Part shown: positions 25,638 to 33,038 of the stretch, piece after piece | Numbering within the stretch: position 1 is the first letter of the stretch | How the letters are laid out: every line of letters begins with the position of its first letter | Source of the DNA: Laceyella sacchari | Lineage (GTDB): Bacteria; Bacillota; Bacilli; Thermoactinomycetales; Thermoactinomycetaceae | NCBI RefSeq assembly: GCF_004343255.1 | Contig: NZ_SMDD01000002.1 | Span: 616,001 to 680,000, forward strand | Length of the DNA: 64,000 nucleotides | Direction: 5' to 3' | Program-made: the position numbers and the translations under genes | Notes under the pieces: model-generated | What the model was told of the DNA's origin: nothing | Seen by the model: only the letters and a program-made list of their open reading frames with translations | Databases searched by the model: none

Positions 25638-26927
25638 ATGCAAAGGAGGATGGATTGGTTGTGGCTTATTGCCGTTGTCCTCGCAGTTCCGCTCGCGGGC
25701 GAATACAATGTGCATCCATTTCAAGATGATTATCGGGTGAGCATGAGCATTCCTATTTATTTTTTCGCCATCTTGTGGATTCGACGGTATTCCCCGTTGA
25801 CGATTGGGCTGGCGGTCTCCATAGCCGTCGTGGCCTGGCGAAGCGGATTGCATGCTTGGTTTTATGGCGGAGTGGATTTGGATGTGTTCCTCGGTGACTA
25901 CATGCCGTCTTTTTCCTACTATTTGACATACGCAGCTCTTTTGCATTGGGTGCGGGTGCGGGATTACCACGACCAACCCTTTGTCATTTTATTGATCGGC
26001 TTCGGCACTGAAGTGATGAGCGGCATGGTTGAATTGATGTTGCGCAAGCAATTTGGCCCCGCGGAATTCGAACTGAGGCGATTCACTTACCTGTGGATCA
26101 TTGCTATGATTCGCAACCTGACTGTGATCGGTGTGTACGCGATGATTATGTTTAAGCGGGAACGGCAGGAGAAACAGCAAAAATTGATGATGCTGGCCGG
26201 TTTGTACGAAGAGGCGCATTACATGGACAAGTTGCTTGACCAAGCCAAACAGGTGTCTCATGACGTCAAGCAAGTGCAACAACTGTTGCAGGACGGGAAT
26301 GCGGACCGGGATGAGATGATCCAGCAATTGCGGCAGATTTGCGTGCAATGCCACGAAATCCACAAGCATTTGGAAGTGATTGATGTGGGGTTATCCCGCT
26401 TGATGAAACGGGAGCATGTGCCAGATGAAGTAAATGTGCATGAACTGTTGGAGATTGTTTTCTTGGCGGGGCGCAACTATGCCGAGCGGAAAGGGCGGAG
26501 GATTGAGTTTATGCGCCATGTCTATGGGGAACATCCCCTTTATCCGACCAACATGATGCTGTCCATATTAACCAATCTTGTCAGCAACGCGGTTGAAGCG
26601 ATTGAGCGGAGCGGGGTGATTAAAATCACCGCCATCTATGACAAAGATTGGGTACATTTTCAAGTGTGGGACAATGGGCCTGGCATCCGCCAACCGGTGG
26701 AGCGGGTGTTTGTTGAGGGCTACACGACCAAATGGGATGAACAAGGGAAACAATCGACGGGCATCGGCTTATTTCATGTAAAGGGCTTGGTTGAAGACGC
26801 CGGGGGTGAAGTGAAGGTGTGGAGCGATCAGCAAAAACGGGAAACCGAGTTCACCGTCTCCCTGCCCCTCCCCCTGCGTCGTCCGGAACGAAAGGAGGAG
26901 AACCATGCGCATTTACATTGTGGATGA
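25638..26927 (+). CDS. Membrane sensor histidine kinase, GlnJ (YcbA)-like
   Basis: A 429-residue kinase with about five or six membrane helices in the first 180 residues. A short phospho-acceptor helix follows (QVSHDVKQVQQLLQ, His in SHDVK), then a HATPase domain (LVSNAVEAI, DNGPGI, STGIGLFHVKGL). SHDVK in place of SHELR and the paired regulator are typical of the YcbA group; B. subtilis GlnJ senses glutamine. AGGAGGTG lies seven bases before ATG 25638. Its end overlaps the next gene by 23 bases. Confidence 0.85.
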   Translation: MQRRMDWLWLIAVVLAVPLAGEYNVHPFQDDYRVSMSIPIYFFAILWIRRYSPLTIGLAVSIAVVAWRSGLHAWFYGGVDLDVFLGDYMPSFSYYLTYAALLHWVRVRDYHDQPFVILLIGFGTEVMSGMVELMLRKQFGPAEFELRRFTYLWIIAMIRNLTVIGVYAMIMFKRERQEKQQKLMMLAGLYEEAHYMDKLLDQAKQVSHDVKQVQQLLQDGNADRDEMIQQLRQICVQCHEIHKHLEVIDVGLSRLMKREHVPDEVNVHELLEIVFLAGRNYAERKGRRIEFMRHVYGEHPLYPTNMMLSILTNLVSNAVEAIERSGVIKITAIYDKDWVHFQVWDNGPGIRQPVERVFVEGYTTKWDEQGKQSTGIGLFHVKGLVEDAGGEVKVWSDQQKRETEFTVSLPLPLRRPERKEENHAHLHCG

Positions 26928-27807
26928 CGATGAGGCTGTTCGCTTGATGCTGACCGATCTGATTGAGGACTATGATCTGGGTGAAGTGGTGGGGGAAGCG
27001 GATGACGGGAAAGCGATTTCGACAGAGTTGATGATTAACAAGAGAGTGGATGTCTTGATTATTGATTACATCATGTCGGGGCGCGATGGTTTGGAAACGG
27101 TGGAGCGGTTGAATGCCGACGGATTTGACGGCAAGATCGTGATGATCTCCCAAGACCATCATATCGAGAGTATCTCGTTGACCAAAGACGAGATTTATTA
27201 CCATTTTGAAAAGCCGCTGAACCGCCTGAAAGTGCAACGGGTCTTGAAAAACATCAAACGGGAGTTGGAATACGAAAACAAGCTGAAGAGCATCTACCAA
27301 ATCATGTCCTCTTCGGAAGCCCCCGCGCCCCAAGCCGCATCCAACGCAGTGGAACGATTGCAGCGCGCAGGCAAGACGATTTTGACCGAGCTGGGCATCT
27401 GGGATGAGAGCGGAAGGGCCGATTTGATGGAAGCCCTATTGACCCTCCATGAGCGGGAACAGAGCGATCCTGGACACGAATTGCCGCAACTTAAAGAAAT
27501 ATGCCAAGCGCCGGTGATGAAGCGGATGGGAACGCAGGTGACGGAAGAGGAATTGCGCAAATTGGAAAAGTCTGTGCGGCAACGCATGCGGCGCGCCATC
27601 CGGGTGGCTTTTGGCAATCTGGCGGCGACGGTGGTGCATCAAGGATATGCGCATGAGCATGTGGTTCGGTATAGCGGGTTTTTCGGTGGGGCTGAACTGA
27701 GCAAGATGGTTCAGCATATGCGCCAAAACCAAGAGTACCATGTGCGGCTGGATACGCGAAAGTTTCTGATCGCCTTTTATGAATTGGCCAAAGAGGACAG
27801 CCAATGA
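26905..27807 (+). CDS. Response regulator, GlnL (YcbB)-like
   Basis: A 300-residue protein with a receiver domain (VDDDEAV; phospho-Asp in IIDYIMSGRDG) and a C-terminal YcbB-type DNA-binding domain (about residues 160-295). Such a regulator switches on glutamine-use genes in B. subtilis. No glutaminase or glutamine transporter is adjacent here, so the targets lie elsewhere or differ. AAAGGAGGAG precedes ATG 26905, inside the end of the kinase gene. Confidence 0.85.
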   Translation: MRIYIVDDDEAVRLMLTDLIEDYDLGEVVGEADDGKAISTELMINKRVDVLIIDYIMSGRDGLETVERLNADGFDGKIVMISQDHHIESISLTKDEIYYHFEKPLNRLKVQRVLKNIKRELEYENKLKSIYQIMSSSEAPAPQAASNAVERLQRAGKTILTELGIWDESGRADLMEALLTLHEREQSDPGHELPQLKEICQAPVMKRMGTQVTEEELRKLEKSVRQRMRRAIRVAFGNLAATVVHQGYAHEHVVRYSGFFGGAELSKMVQHMRQNQEYHVRLDTRKFLIAFYELAKEDSQ

Positions 27808-27834
27808 TTATCCGTATCCTGCTTAGTTTCTCTC

Positions 27835-27864
27835 GCCCTTTTTACAAAAAAGGGCATTTTTTTT
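27835..27864 (+). terminator. Terminator of the GlnJ/GlnL-like operon
   Basis: GCCCTTTTT (27835-27843) pairs with AAAAAGGGC (27847-27855), then T8. Confidence 0.88.
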
Positions 27865-27945
27865 GCCAACCCCTTGATTCTTTTTGAAGTTTTTTGAAGT
27901 GCACCAGTTACGATAAGGATACATTCCGGAAAAGGGGTGGATAAG

Positions 27946-28374
27946 ATGGGAATCCTTACGCAATTGGTGCAATGGGTGCTGGGGTTGGGCATTGGGATGT
28001 TGGGATTGCAGATGATGGAAGAGGCGCAAGGGAAAGCTGCATCGTCGCCGCTGGAGGCATTGTTGTTTCAATTCTTGTCCGTCGTGTTTCCCGTCGTTTG
28101 GATGAGTGCCGTCGTGTGGTTTACCCGCCCCACGATAAACAAAAGATTGCGCCGCATTCGTCACGCCATCATTCTGGGATTGCAACTCCTGGTGATCATC
28201 GCCATCTTGATTGGTTGTGCCATTCCTAAGACAGTGGACACAATTGACCAATGGGAACCGATGTTCAAGGCGCAACTGCAGATGCAGGAATATGATAAGC
28301 CAATGAGAAAAAGGACAAGAGTGGAGAAGGGCTCGCATCAGCTCTTCTTTGCTTTTGTGTCGACGGGCAAATGA
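27946..28374 (+). CDS. Hypothetical small membrane protein
   Basis: A 142-residue protein with two or three hydrophobic segments (about residues 3-23, FLSVVFPVVWMSAVVWF, and AIILGLQLLVIIAILIGCAI) and a basic C-terminal tail. AAGGGG stands before ATG 27946; the GTG at 27937 lies within that site. I do not recognise the family. It stands alone between the two-component operon and tRNA-Ser, just before the island. Confidence 0.65.
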   Translation: MGILTQLVQWVLGLGIGMLGLQMMEEAQGKAASSPLEALLFQFLSVVFPVVWMSAVVWFTRPTINKRLRRIRHAIILGLQLLVIIAILIGCAIPKTVDTIDQWEPMFKAQLQMQEYDKPMRKRTRVEKGSHQLFFAFVSTGK

Positions 28375-28391
28375 AAAGTGGGAGCGAAGGC

Positions 28392-28419
28392 TTGATTTTT
28401 TTTGGCATTTCGATATAAT
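28392..28419 (+). promoter_or_regulatory. Promoter of tRNA-Ser
   Basis: TTGATT (28392-28397), 16 bases, TATAAT (28414-28419), 25 bases before the tRNA. Confidence 0.75.
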
Positions 28420-28444
28420 ATATTAGTGTTAGTGTTTAACTTAT

Positions 28445-28537
28445 GGAGAGATGTCCGAGTGGTTGAAGGAGGCGGTCTCGAAAACCGTTGTGCGGGAATT
28501 ACCCGTACCGTGGGTTCGAATCCCACTCTCTCCGCCA
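28445..28537 (+). tRNA. tRNA-Ser (anticodon CGA)
   Basis: A 93-base class II tRNA with a long variable arm, the acceptor pair GGAGAGA/TCTCTCC, TTCGAATC in the T loop and an encoded CCA. The anticodon loop CTCGAAA puts CGA at 34-36, reading UCG serine codons. The AT-rich accessory island starts directly after it, and tRNA-Ser genes are common integrase targets. Confidence 0.97.
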
Positions 28538-28565
28538 AACTTGAGTGTTAAGGGCGTTATTTTAA

Positions 28566-28630
28566 ACGTGTGCATCACGTTAAATTTAACGTAAACCGCG
28601 TGCAGGCGTTACTAATTTCCGTGTGCATAA
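28566..28630 (+). repeat. Palindrome and direct repeats beside the integrase remnant
   Basis: ACGTTAAATTTAACGT (28577-28592) is a perfect 16-base palindrome. CGTGTGCAT occurs at about 28567 and again at about 28619. Short repeats at this position, between an attachment site and an integrase gene, often serve as arm-type integrase sites. That role is inferred. Confidence 0.4.
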
Positions 28631-28655
28631 CCGGAAAGGGGTAACGCTTTTTATT

Positions 28656-28724
28656 ATGCCTAAAAAGCCAATATTAGAACGCCGTGGGAAGACGCACATT
28701 AAAGAGCGTAAGGTTAGTAAATAG
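28656..28724 (+). CDS. Possible 22-residue leader or broken integrase start
   Basis: An ATG opens a short, strongly basic peptide (MPKKPILERRGKTHIKERK...) with GGAAAGGGG some 14 bases ahead. Integrase-like proteins often start with such basic stretches. This may therefore be the true 5' end of the integrase, now in a different frame from the rest, or a leader peptide. Confidence 0.3.
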   Translation: MPKKPILERRGKTHIKERKVSK

Positions 28725-28734
28725 CGCAGTTGTT

Positions 28735-29022
28735 ATGGATTTAACGTTTAAGGAAGCCCTTGCGTTATTTGTACGGGCTAAGGAAGCCGAAGGAATGCGG
28801 GCGCGAACGATACATGACTACCGCAAACACATCGAATGGCTAACTAGGTATTTAAGCGAACACCATCCAGACGTTAAGGTTATACGGCAATTAACGGCAG
28901 ACGTTATCCGCGCTTATGTAGCGTATTTGAAAAACGAACGCAAGCCGTACCAAGGCGCGGGCAAAAGGGAACGGCAGACAAAGGGCCTATCCGTTAACAC
29001 GATTAACATTCGATCAGCCTGA
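28735..29022 (+). pseudogene. Truncated tyrosine integrase (N-terminal core-binding domain only)
   Basis: About 95 residues of a phage-type SAM-like N-terminal domain are present: MDLTFKEALALFVRAKE, RTIHDYRKHIEWLTRYL, LTADVIRAYVAYL and LSVNTINIR. The frame then meets a stop just where LRALRTMF-like sequence should continue. The catalytic domain with its Arg, His and Tyr residues is absent. No ribosome site precedes ATG 28735. The position right after tRNA-Ser fits a mobile element that integrated there and has lost its integrase function. Confidence 0.8.
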
Positions 29023-29105
29023 AAATAGGTAGCACTGCCCAAAAATTTACGGGGCAAAAAACAAAATTAAACTAACAGTGCCCAAACCGGGCAGGAGTGT
29101 TTTAT

Positions 29106-29327
29106 GTGATTGAAAATGGGTTGGTAAAAGTTGAACAAACGGTTAAGGAGGCAGCAGAAAAGATTGAGGATGAGAAGGAACGGACTGTATTGGAATGTAT
29201 CTTGGATGGAGAGCGAATAGGGATGATTGCTCATCATGTAGGATTATCCTGGCAAAAGGTAAACGAGATAAAGAGGAAGATTCTTAAAAAGATGGCTTGG
29301 GAAATTTATTGTGATGGGATTACGTAA
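29106..29327 (+). CDS. Phage-type transcription regulator, ArpU/sigma-like helix-turn-helix
   Basis: A 73-residue protein rich in charged residues. Its C-terminal half (LECILDGERIGMIAHHVGLSWQKVNEIKRKILKKMA) looks like a sigma-region-4 or ArpU-type helix-turn-helix, as found in phage late-gene regulators. AGGAG lies eight bases before GTG 29106. The gap in front (29023-29105) holds two similar motifs, CACTGCCCAAA...CGGGGCA and CAGTGCCCAAACCGGGCA, possible binding sites. Family assignment is by pattern only. Confidence 0.5.
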   Translation: MIENGLVKVEQTVKEAAEKIEDEKERTVLECILDGERIGMIAHHVGLSWQKVNEIKRKILKKMAWEIYCDGIT

Positions 29328-29597
29328 TTAGCATTCAGTCGATGTTACTTTTTAAAGTAGCATCGTTTGCTTATATACTTTAAGTTTCAGAAGCTGATTC
29401 ACTAACACAATAAGTACATTGGCAAGTGTTTCTGTTGATATTAGGGGGATTAAATGTGTATGTTTTTTAAAATGAAATTGATAAAACTACAAATATATAC
29501 AATCATATGAAAAATATTTGTAAAAATTCGTTGTTACTTTTGTAACGATTCGTTTTTACTATTGATAAAAAATAACTAAAAGTGATAGGAGATAAAT

Positions 29598-30257
29598 ATG
29601 AAAAAGAAGTTAATCCATTTTATATTAACAACCACTTTAACGGTAACTAGTGCATTTGGATTTGGTTCCATTGGTACATATGCTGCTGAGGAGCAACAAC
29701 AGGAGTTAATAGAAAAAAATTTAACTAATTATAATGTATTAGATGGAAGCAAGCTTGTAGGGAACGAACCATCACCAAAAGAAAAATTAAATCAAGAACA
29801 AATTAGTTCCAAATATAATCTTCAGGATGTTAAAAATTTGCCTGAAGGATCGAATGTCATTAAATTTGATAAACTGGAAGACCTGCAAAAATTTCTGGAA
29901 ATGGTTAATCGTGATGCCCAAATAGAAGACATCCAAGAACAACCTGTTACAAGAGGATATGGAACTCGACAGGTTAGATACCAAAGATTTGGATTTGGAA
30001 AGATTGGGTTGTGGGCTGATATTAAATGGAACTCTAGTAAAACGATTACCAGTTGTGATGCTTGGACTACACTGACGGGAATTACTTTTGCGGTTGATTG
30101 GCAAGAAAACGGAAAAGCAACAAAATGTGAAAAAGTTTCTCGTAACTCCACTATGATTAAGGGTCAAGGACAAGCTTCTTGGGTTTTGTTTTTTGAAGGA
30201 GCAGGGAAATTATATACTCAAACAGTAAATATGCATTACAAATATACTGTAAAGTGA
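29598..30257 (+). CDS. Secreted protein of unknown function
   Basis: This 219-residue protein starts with a signal peptide (MKKKLIHFILTTTLTVTSAFGFG, cleavage near TYAAE). A charged linker with many Gln, Asn and Lys follows, then a C-terminal domain of about 90 residues rich in Tyr, Trp and Gly (FGFGKIGLWADIKWNSS, GITFAVDWQENGKATKCEKV, SWVLFFEGAGKLYTQTVNMHYKY). The last part looks like a beta-sandwich with two Cys. AGGAGATAAAT precedes the ATG. A 34-residue membrane peptide gene follows 10 bases later. Codon use is AT-rich like the rest of the island. I do not recognise the family. Confidence 0.75.
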   Translation: MKKKLIHFILTTTLTVTSAFGFGSIGTYAAEEQQQELIEKNLTNYNVLDGSKLVGNEPSPKEKLNQEQISSKYNLQDVKNLPEGSNVIKFDKLEDLQKFLEMVNRDAQIEDIQEQPVTRGYGTRQVRYQRFGFGKIGLWADIKWNSSKTITSCDAWTTLTGITFAVDWQENGKATKCEKVSRNSTMIKGQGQASWVLFFEGAGKLYTQTVNMHYKYTVK

Positions 30258-30267
30258 GAGTGAAATA

Positions 30268-30372
30268 ATGTTTTCAATTGGTACGATGATATGGCAAATT
30301 ATAGCGTTTGCTGTTGTGATTAGTGTTGTATTTTTGCTTGTTCGTTTGTTGATAAAGAAGAGACGTGGCTAA
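30268..30372 (+). CDS. 34-residue single-span membrane peptide
   Basis: MFSIGTMIWQ begins a hydrophobic helix (IIAFAVVISVVFLLVRLLI) that ends in KKRRG, a positive-inside tail. It begins 10 bases after the secreted protein's stop, with GAGTGA ahead of the ATG, so the two are probably one operon. Small peptides of this form can be transporter subunits, toxins or immunity partners; there is no evidence here for which. Confidence 0.6.
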   Translation: MFSIGTMIWQIIAFAVVISVVFLLVRLLIKKRRG

Positions 30373-30435
30373 GGTTTAAATATATCTAGTTAACAGATCT
30401 GACAAAACGGACAAAATGGACAAGCTATACATTTG

Positions 30436-30465
30436 TTGTATCAGCTTATAGTTACCTGCTAAAAT
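30436..30465 (+). promoter_or_regulatory. Predicted promoter of a very short transcript
   Basis: TTGTAT (30436-30441), 18 bases, TAAAAT (30460-30465), only about 20 bases ahead of two tandem terminator hairpins. Confidence 0.4.
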
Positions 30466-30485
30466 AGGGGTATGCGAGTTTTATA

Positions 30486-30529
30486 GGAGGCTTCCTCCTT
30501 TTTGGTGAGCTACGGCTCGCCTTTTTTTA
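30486..30529 (+). terminator. Two tandem terminator hairpins
   Basis: GGAGG-CTT-CCTCC followed by TTTTT is succeeded at once by GGTGAGC-TACG-GCTCGCC (30504-30521) and T7. The first stem contains a ribosome-site sequence. Any transcript from the promoter just upstream would be about 40-60 bases long. Confidence 0.7.
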
Positions 30530-30963
30530 TGCAATCGATTCATAAAAGATTAAATCATGTAGAACGAGTAAGTGCAGAAGTTAGTGGTGGGCTTGATTCT
30601 ACTACTCTTGCTCTCGTGGCGGCTGATAAGCTGAAGGAAAGTAAGCGTAATTTAATTGGAATTACTTTAAAAGGTCTCTCACCACATGAGTTTGAAGATG
30701 TTAATTTAGCAATGGAATCCTGCCAAAGCCGAGACAATATTTATCATCTGATATTGGAACCTGGTGAGTATCCTCTCCCTTATGAATCAATGGACGAAGT
30801 TTCACTAACGGATGAACCAATTATCTTTTTAACAACATATGGATGGATTAACTCTCTTATAGAAAAAGCTTGTTCATTTAGTTCAGAATTGCATATAAGT
30901 GGAGATGGTGGAGATAACGTTCTTACTGACAGGAGATTTGTATTCCTGTGGTATAGGCTTTAA
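30529..30963 (+). pseudogene. Fragment of a lasso-cyclase-like asparagine synthase
   Basis: About 145 residues of a synthetase domain. VSAEVSGGLDSTTLALVAA is the ATP-pyrophosphatase loop, and LHISGDGGDNVL is the second nucleotide motif in the GDGGD form seen in lasso-peptide cyclases, in place of SGECADE. The N-terminal domain is missing. The frame stops right after the second motif, so the C-terminal third is also gone. No ribosome site precedes the ATG, which is directly fused to the terminator. No precursor, RRE or protease gene is beside it. It is a relic, probably of a RiPP cluster. Confidence 0.65.
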
Positions 30964-31379
30964 TTCACGATTTTCTTTCATCTAGCAATTACCCCTCATG
31001 GGTATTAACCTTTTACGTTCACAATAGTTTAATTTAGTTTTAAACCATAGGACACTTATCTGTCAATTTTTAATAAATGTATTATTTAAAACTACTTTTA
31101 ATATAATGTTAAAAGGTTGGCCTATGGCTAGCCTTTATTATAGTCATTTTTTTATGTAGGTAATTACGATGAATAAAAAAATGATTTATCAAGATATAAA
31201 AAATCTTTGGATTTAAACTTCCAAGGTTTTTTGTTGAGTGGCTGGACTACGTTGTTTTTGTATTCTGTTCCTTTAGTTTCTTTTCTTTTATTGATACTAA
31301 TATTTGTGGCAATCACCGTTAATATCCCAGTTACCTACGAAAATTAGGCCATAGAATGACACTGATCCCGGTTCGATAA
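30964..31379. other. AT-rich gap in the accessory island
   Basis: No gene can be supported. An open frame at about 31207-31347 encodes one hydrophobic helix (WTTLFLYSVPLVSFLLLILI) but lacks a ribosome site and may be a remnant of a membrane protein. A hairpin-like GGCTAGCC... pattern near 31112-31138 (TTGGCC and GGCTAG) is weak. Confidence 0.35.
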
Positions 31380-31619
31380 TTAATACACGACATCCACTTG
31401 GACGTCAGACCATATCTCCTCTAAACGTTGATCATCTATTCTTATTTGATCTAATAGGTTCGATAGCGTTTGGAAATTTTCCGACTGATCACTATTAGAT
31501 TTACAAAATGAAAAACCATCTGGTGTTACCGTAATGGAGTATTGTTCACCCTTGTAGGTAAACTCAACTTCTCTACCCATATTTAAGTAATCAATCAGTT
31601 TTTTATAAGTCAGTTCCAC
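31380..31619 (-). CDS. Small immunity-like protein
   Basis: A 79-residue protein, starting at GTG 31619 with GGAG about nine bases upstream (VELTYKKLIDYLNMG...). It has compact alternating strands and helices and an acidic C terminus (IDDQRLEEIWSDVQVDVVY), typical of cytoplasmic immunity proteins. It directly follows a toxin-tip fragment in the same frame. The longer 142-codon frame is thus a chance fusion of a toxin remnant with this gene. The family is not recognised with certainty. Confidence 0.55.
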   Translation of the reverse strand: MELTYKKLIDYLNMGREVEFTYKGEQYSITVTPDGFSFCKSNSDQSENFQTLSNLLDQIRIDDQRLEEIWSDVQVDVVY

Positions 31620-31808
31620 ATGATTCACTCCAACTCTAATCAGTAACAGGGTCCACGGGAGAGCTTTCCATGTCCAATCATGGCGATGTGGTACTTTGGA
31701 ATGTTGTTTGGGATTCCCATGATTAGTATAATCGATATCTAAATCTGCGTTACCATTTTCGTCATAGTTATTCGCTATTTCCGGTTGACATACAATGGGA
31801 TAGTACAC
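31620..31808 (-). pseudogene. C-terminal tip of a polymorphic toxin (remnant)
   Basis: The minus-strand frame reads DIDYTNHGNPKQHSKVPHRHDW, in which NHGNPKxHxxVPHxHxW recalls the extreme C terminus of Gram-positive polymorphic toxins. Only about 60 codons remain, with no start, ribosome site or upstream toxin body. The frame then runs into the start of the immunity-like gene, which is where toxin-immunity boundaries normally lie. Confidence 0.5.
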
Positions 31809-31854
31809 AAATCATCATTTGAAAGGTCGCTTTTTGAAAAGATTCTTAAGTAGA

Positions 31855-31956
31855 ATGGCCAAGGTTCTACAGAGTCGTAAAGGGTCGCCAACAATGGAAT
31901 ATCTCATCATAATCGCCTGTGGTGTTGTATTGTTAAACCAAGTGATGGCCATTTAA
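31855..31956 (+). pseudogene. Prepilin-like N-terminal fragment
   Basis: The frame encodes SRKGSPTMEYLIIIACGVV, with a basic stretch, Gly, a short linker, Glu at about +5 and a hydrophobic helix, the form of a type IV/Flp prepilin signal. It stops after 33 codons. The same frame is open upstream to about 31804. It may be the N terminus of the collapsed toxin gene whose tip lies at 31985-32182. No good ribosome site was seen. Confidence 0.4.
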
Positions 31957-31984
31957 ACGGTGGGGCGTAATTAAAGAATTATGA

Positions 31985-32182
31985 ACAACAATAGGAGATG
32001 TAAATTTTTTTAATCTACAAGGAGCACATGGCAGAAAAGGATCTACAAGGGCTCATAATAAATTATTAGAGATTATTGATTCTTCAACGGATTATAATAT
32101 ATTCAAGAGACGGCTCCAAAACTGGGCTAATTATAGGTTAGAGGGTGGGGCTCAATCATTACCAAGGGGACTTAGGCCGTAA
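31985..32182 (+). pseudogene. C-terminal tip of a second polymorphic toxin (remnant)
   Basis: An open frame without a start, bounded upstream by a stop at 31982, encodes GAHGRKGSTRAHNKLLEI and NWANYRLEGGAQSLPRGLRP. It ends 16 bases before the Imm22-like gene. Sequences of this type cap Rhs- or LXG-like toxins. Its place directly before an immunity gene strongly suggests the last 65 residues of a toxin whose body was deleted. Confidence 0.55.
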
Positions 32183-32198
32183 AAGCTAAGGAGAGAGC

Positions 32199-32576
32199 AT
32201 GATGGAGAAAAAAGGATTTGTATCATTGTTTATTGGTAACTCAAATTCTTATGAGGAACTTCAAAAATATGTTTTGGTTAGCTATACAGAAGACGGAGAT
32301 TCAATACCTTCCAAATTTGAAAAGGACTTTGGTATTGAATACTATAATGAGGACTTTAGAGAAGTTGAATTTTACAGCCAATCATCGAATGACTTACGTT
32401 TTTTGCTTGAAGGCTTTTCTTATAGTGAGGAGATAGTTCCGGAATTTATTAATATTTGTGGTGAACGTTTAGATCAAGAAGTGAACTCAGTCATTTTGCT
32501 TTATGATTTTCAATACGATGGAAAGGTAGATAAAGCAAATCAGTTTAAGTTTTTGGGGACTGTACAATACAAATAG
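32199..32576 (+). CDS. Immunity protein 22 family-like protein
   Basis: This 125-residue protein contains KGFVSLFIGNSNSYEEL, DGDSIPSKFEKDFGI, NEDFREVEFY and NSVILLYDFQYDG, which match my recollection of the Imm22 family of polymorphic-toxin immunity proteins. AAGGAGAGAG precedes ATG 32199. It is the best preserved immunity gene of the island and now has no intact toxin next to it. Such orphans can still protect against toxins of neighbouring strains. Confidence 0.7.
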   Translation: MMEKKGFVSLFIGNSNSYEELQKYVLVSYTEDGDSIPSKFEKDFGIEYYNEDFREVEFYSQSSNDLRFLLEGFSYSEEIVPEFINICGERLDQEVNSVILLYDFQYDGKVDKANQFKFLGTVQYK

Positions 32577-32637
32577 TAAAAACGAGCCAGAGGTGGTGCT
32601 TTTTTTTTGAGCTCTAGAAAGAATCCTAGCTATCTTT

Positions 32638-33000
32638 ATGTTTTCACTTAGATGCCCCGGGGCATTATATGTTACACAACACTTTTTACAGGATAAAGCA
32701 GAAGTATTGCCATTGGCTCATCCTGAAAGAAATTTTTTTGCTATCCATGTTACAAATGCAATTGATGCTATTGATTATGATCGAGCAGTTATTAAAAAAT
32801 TATCTACAGGATTACGCTTGGAATTTGAAAAATATGAAACATTTGTAAAAGAAAAAGTGGAAAGAGAGAATATCTTTCGTGTATATCTGGATGAGAGTTT
32901 AATGTGGATGGTTTTTGTATCTGATGCATTTAAAAAAGTAGTAGAGTCTCATAACCTGAGTGGATTTAAGTTTATCGAAGTTTGGGATTCAGAAATTTAA
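32638..33000 (+). pseudogene. DUF1629/Imm11-like immunity protein, N-terminally truncated
   Basis: About 120 codons: RCPGALYVTQHFLQDKAEVLPL, FFAIHVTNAIDAIDYDRAV and the C-terminal signature FVSDAFKKVVESHNLSGFKF followed by IEVW. These fit the C-terminal two thirds of DUF1629-type immunity proteins. No ribosome site or proper N terminus is present, although the ATG at 32638 keeps the frame open. Confidence 0.55.
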
Positions 33001-33038
33001 TTTTTAATGTTTAACATTAATTTAGTTAAAGGGATACC

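Noticed and set aside
31207..31347. 46-codon frame with one hydrophobic helix
   Set aside because: No ribosome site in front of its TTG; reported only as possible decayed sequence.
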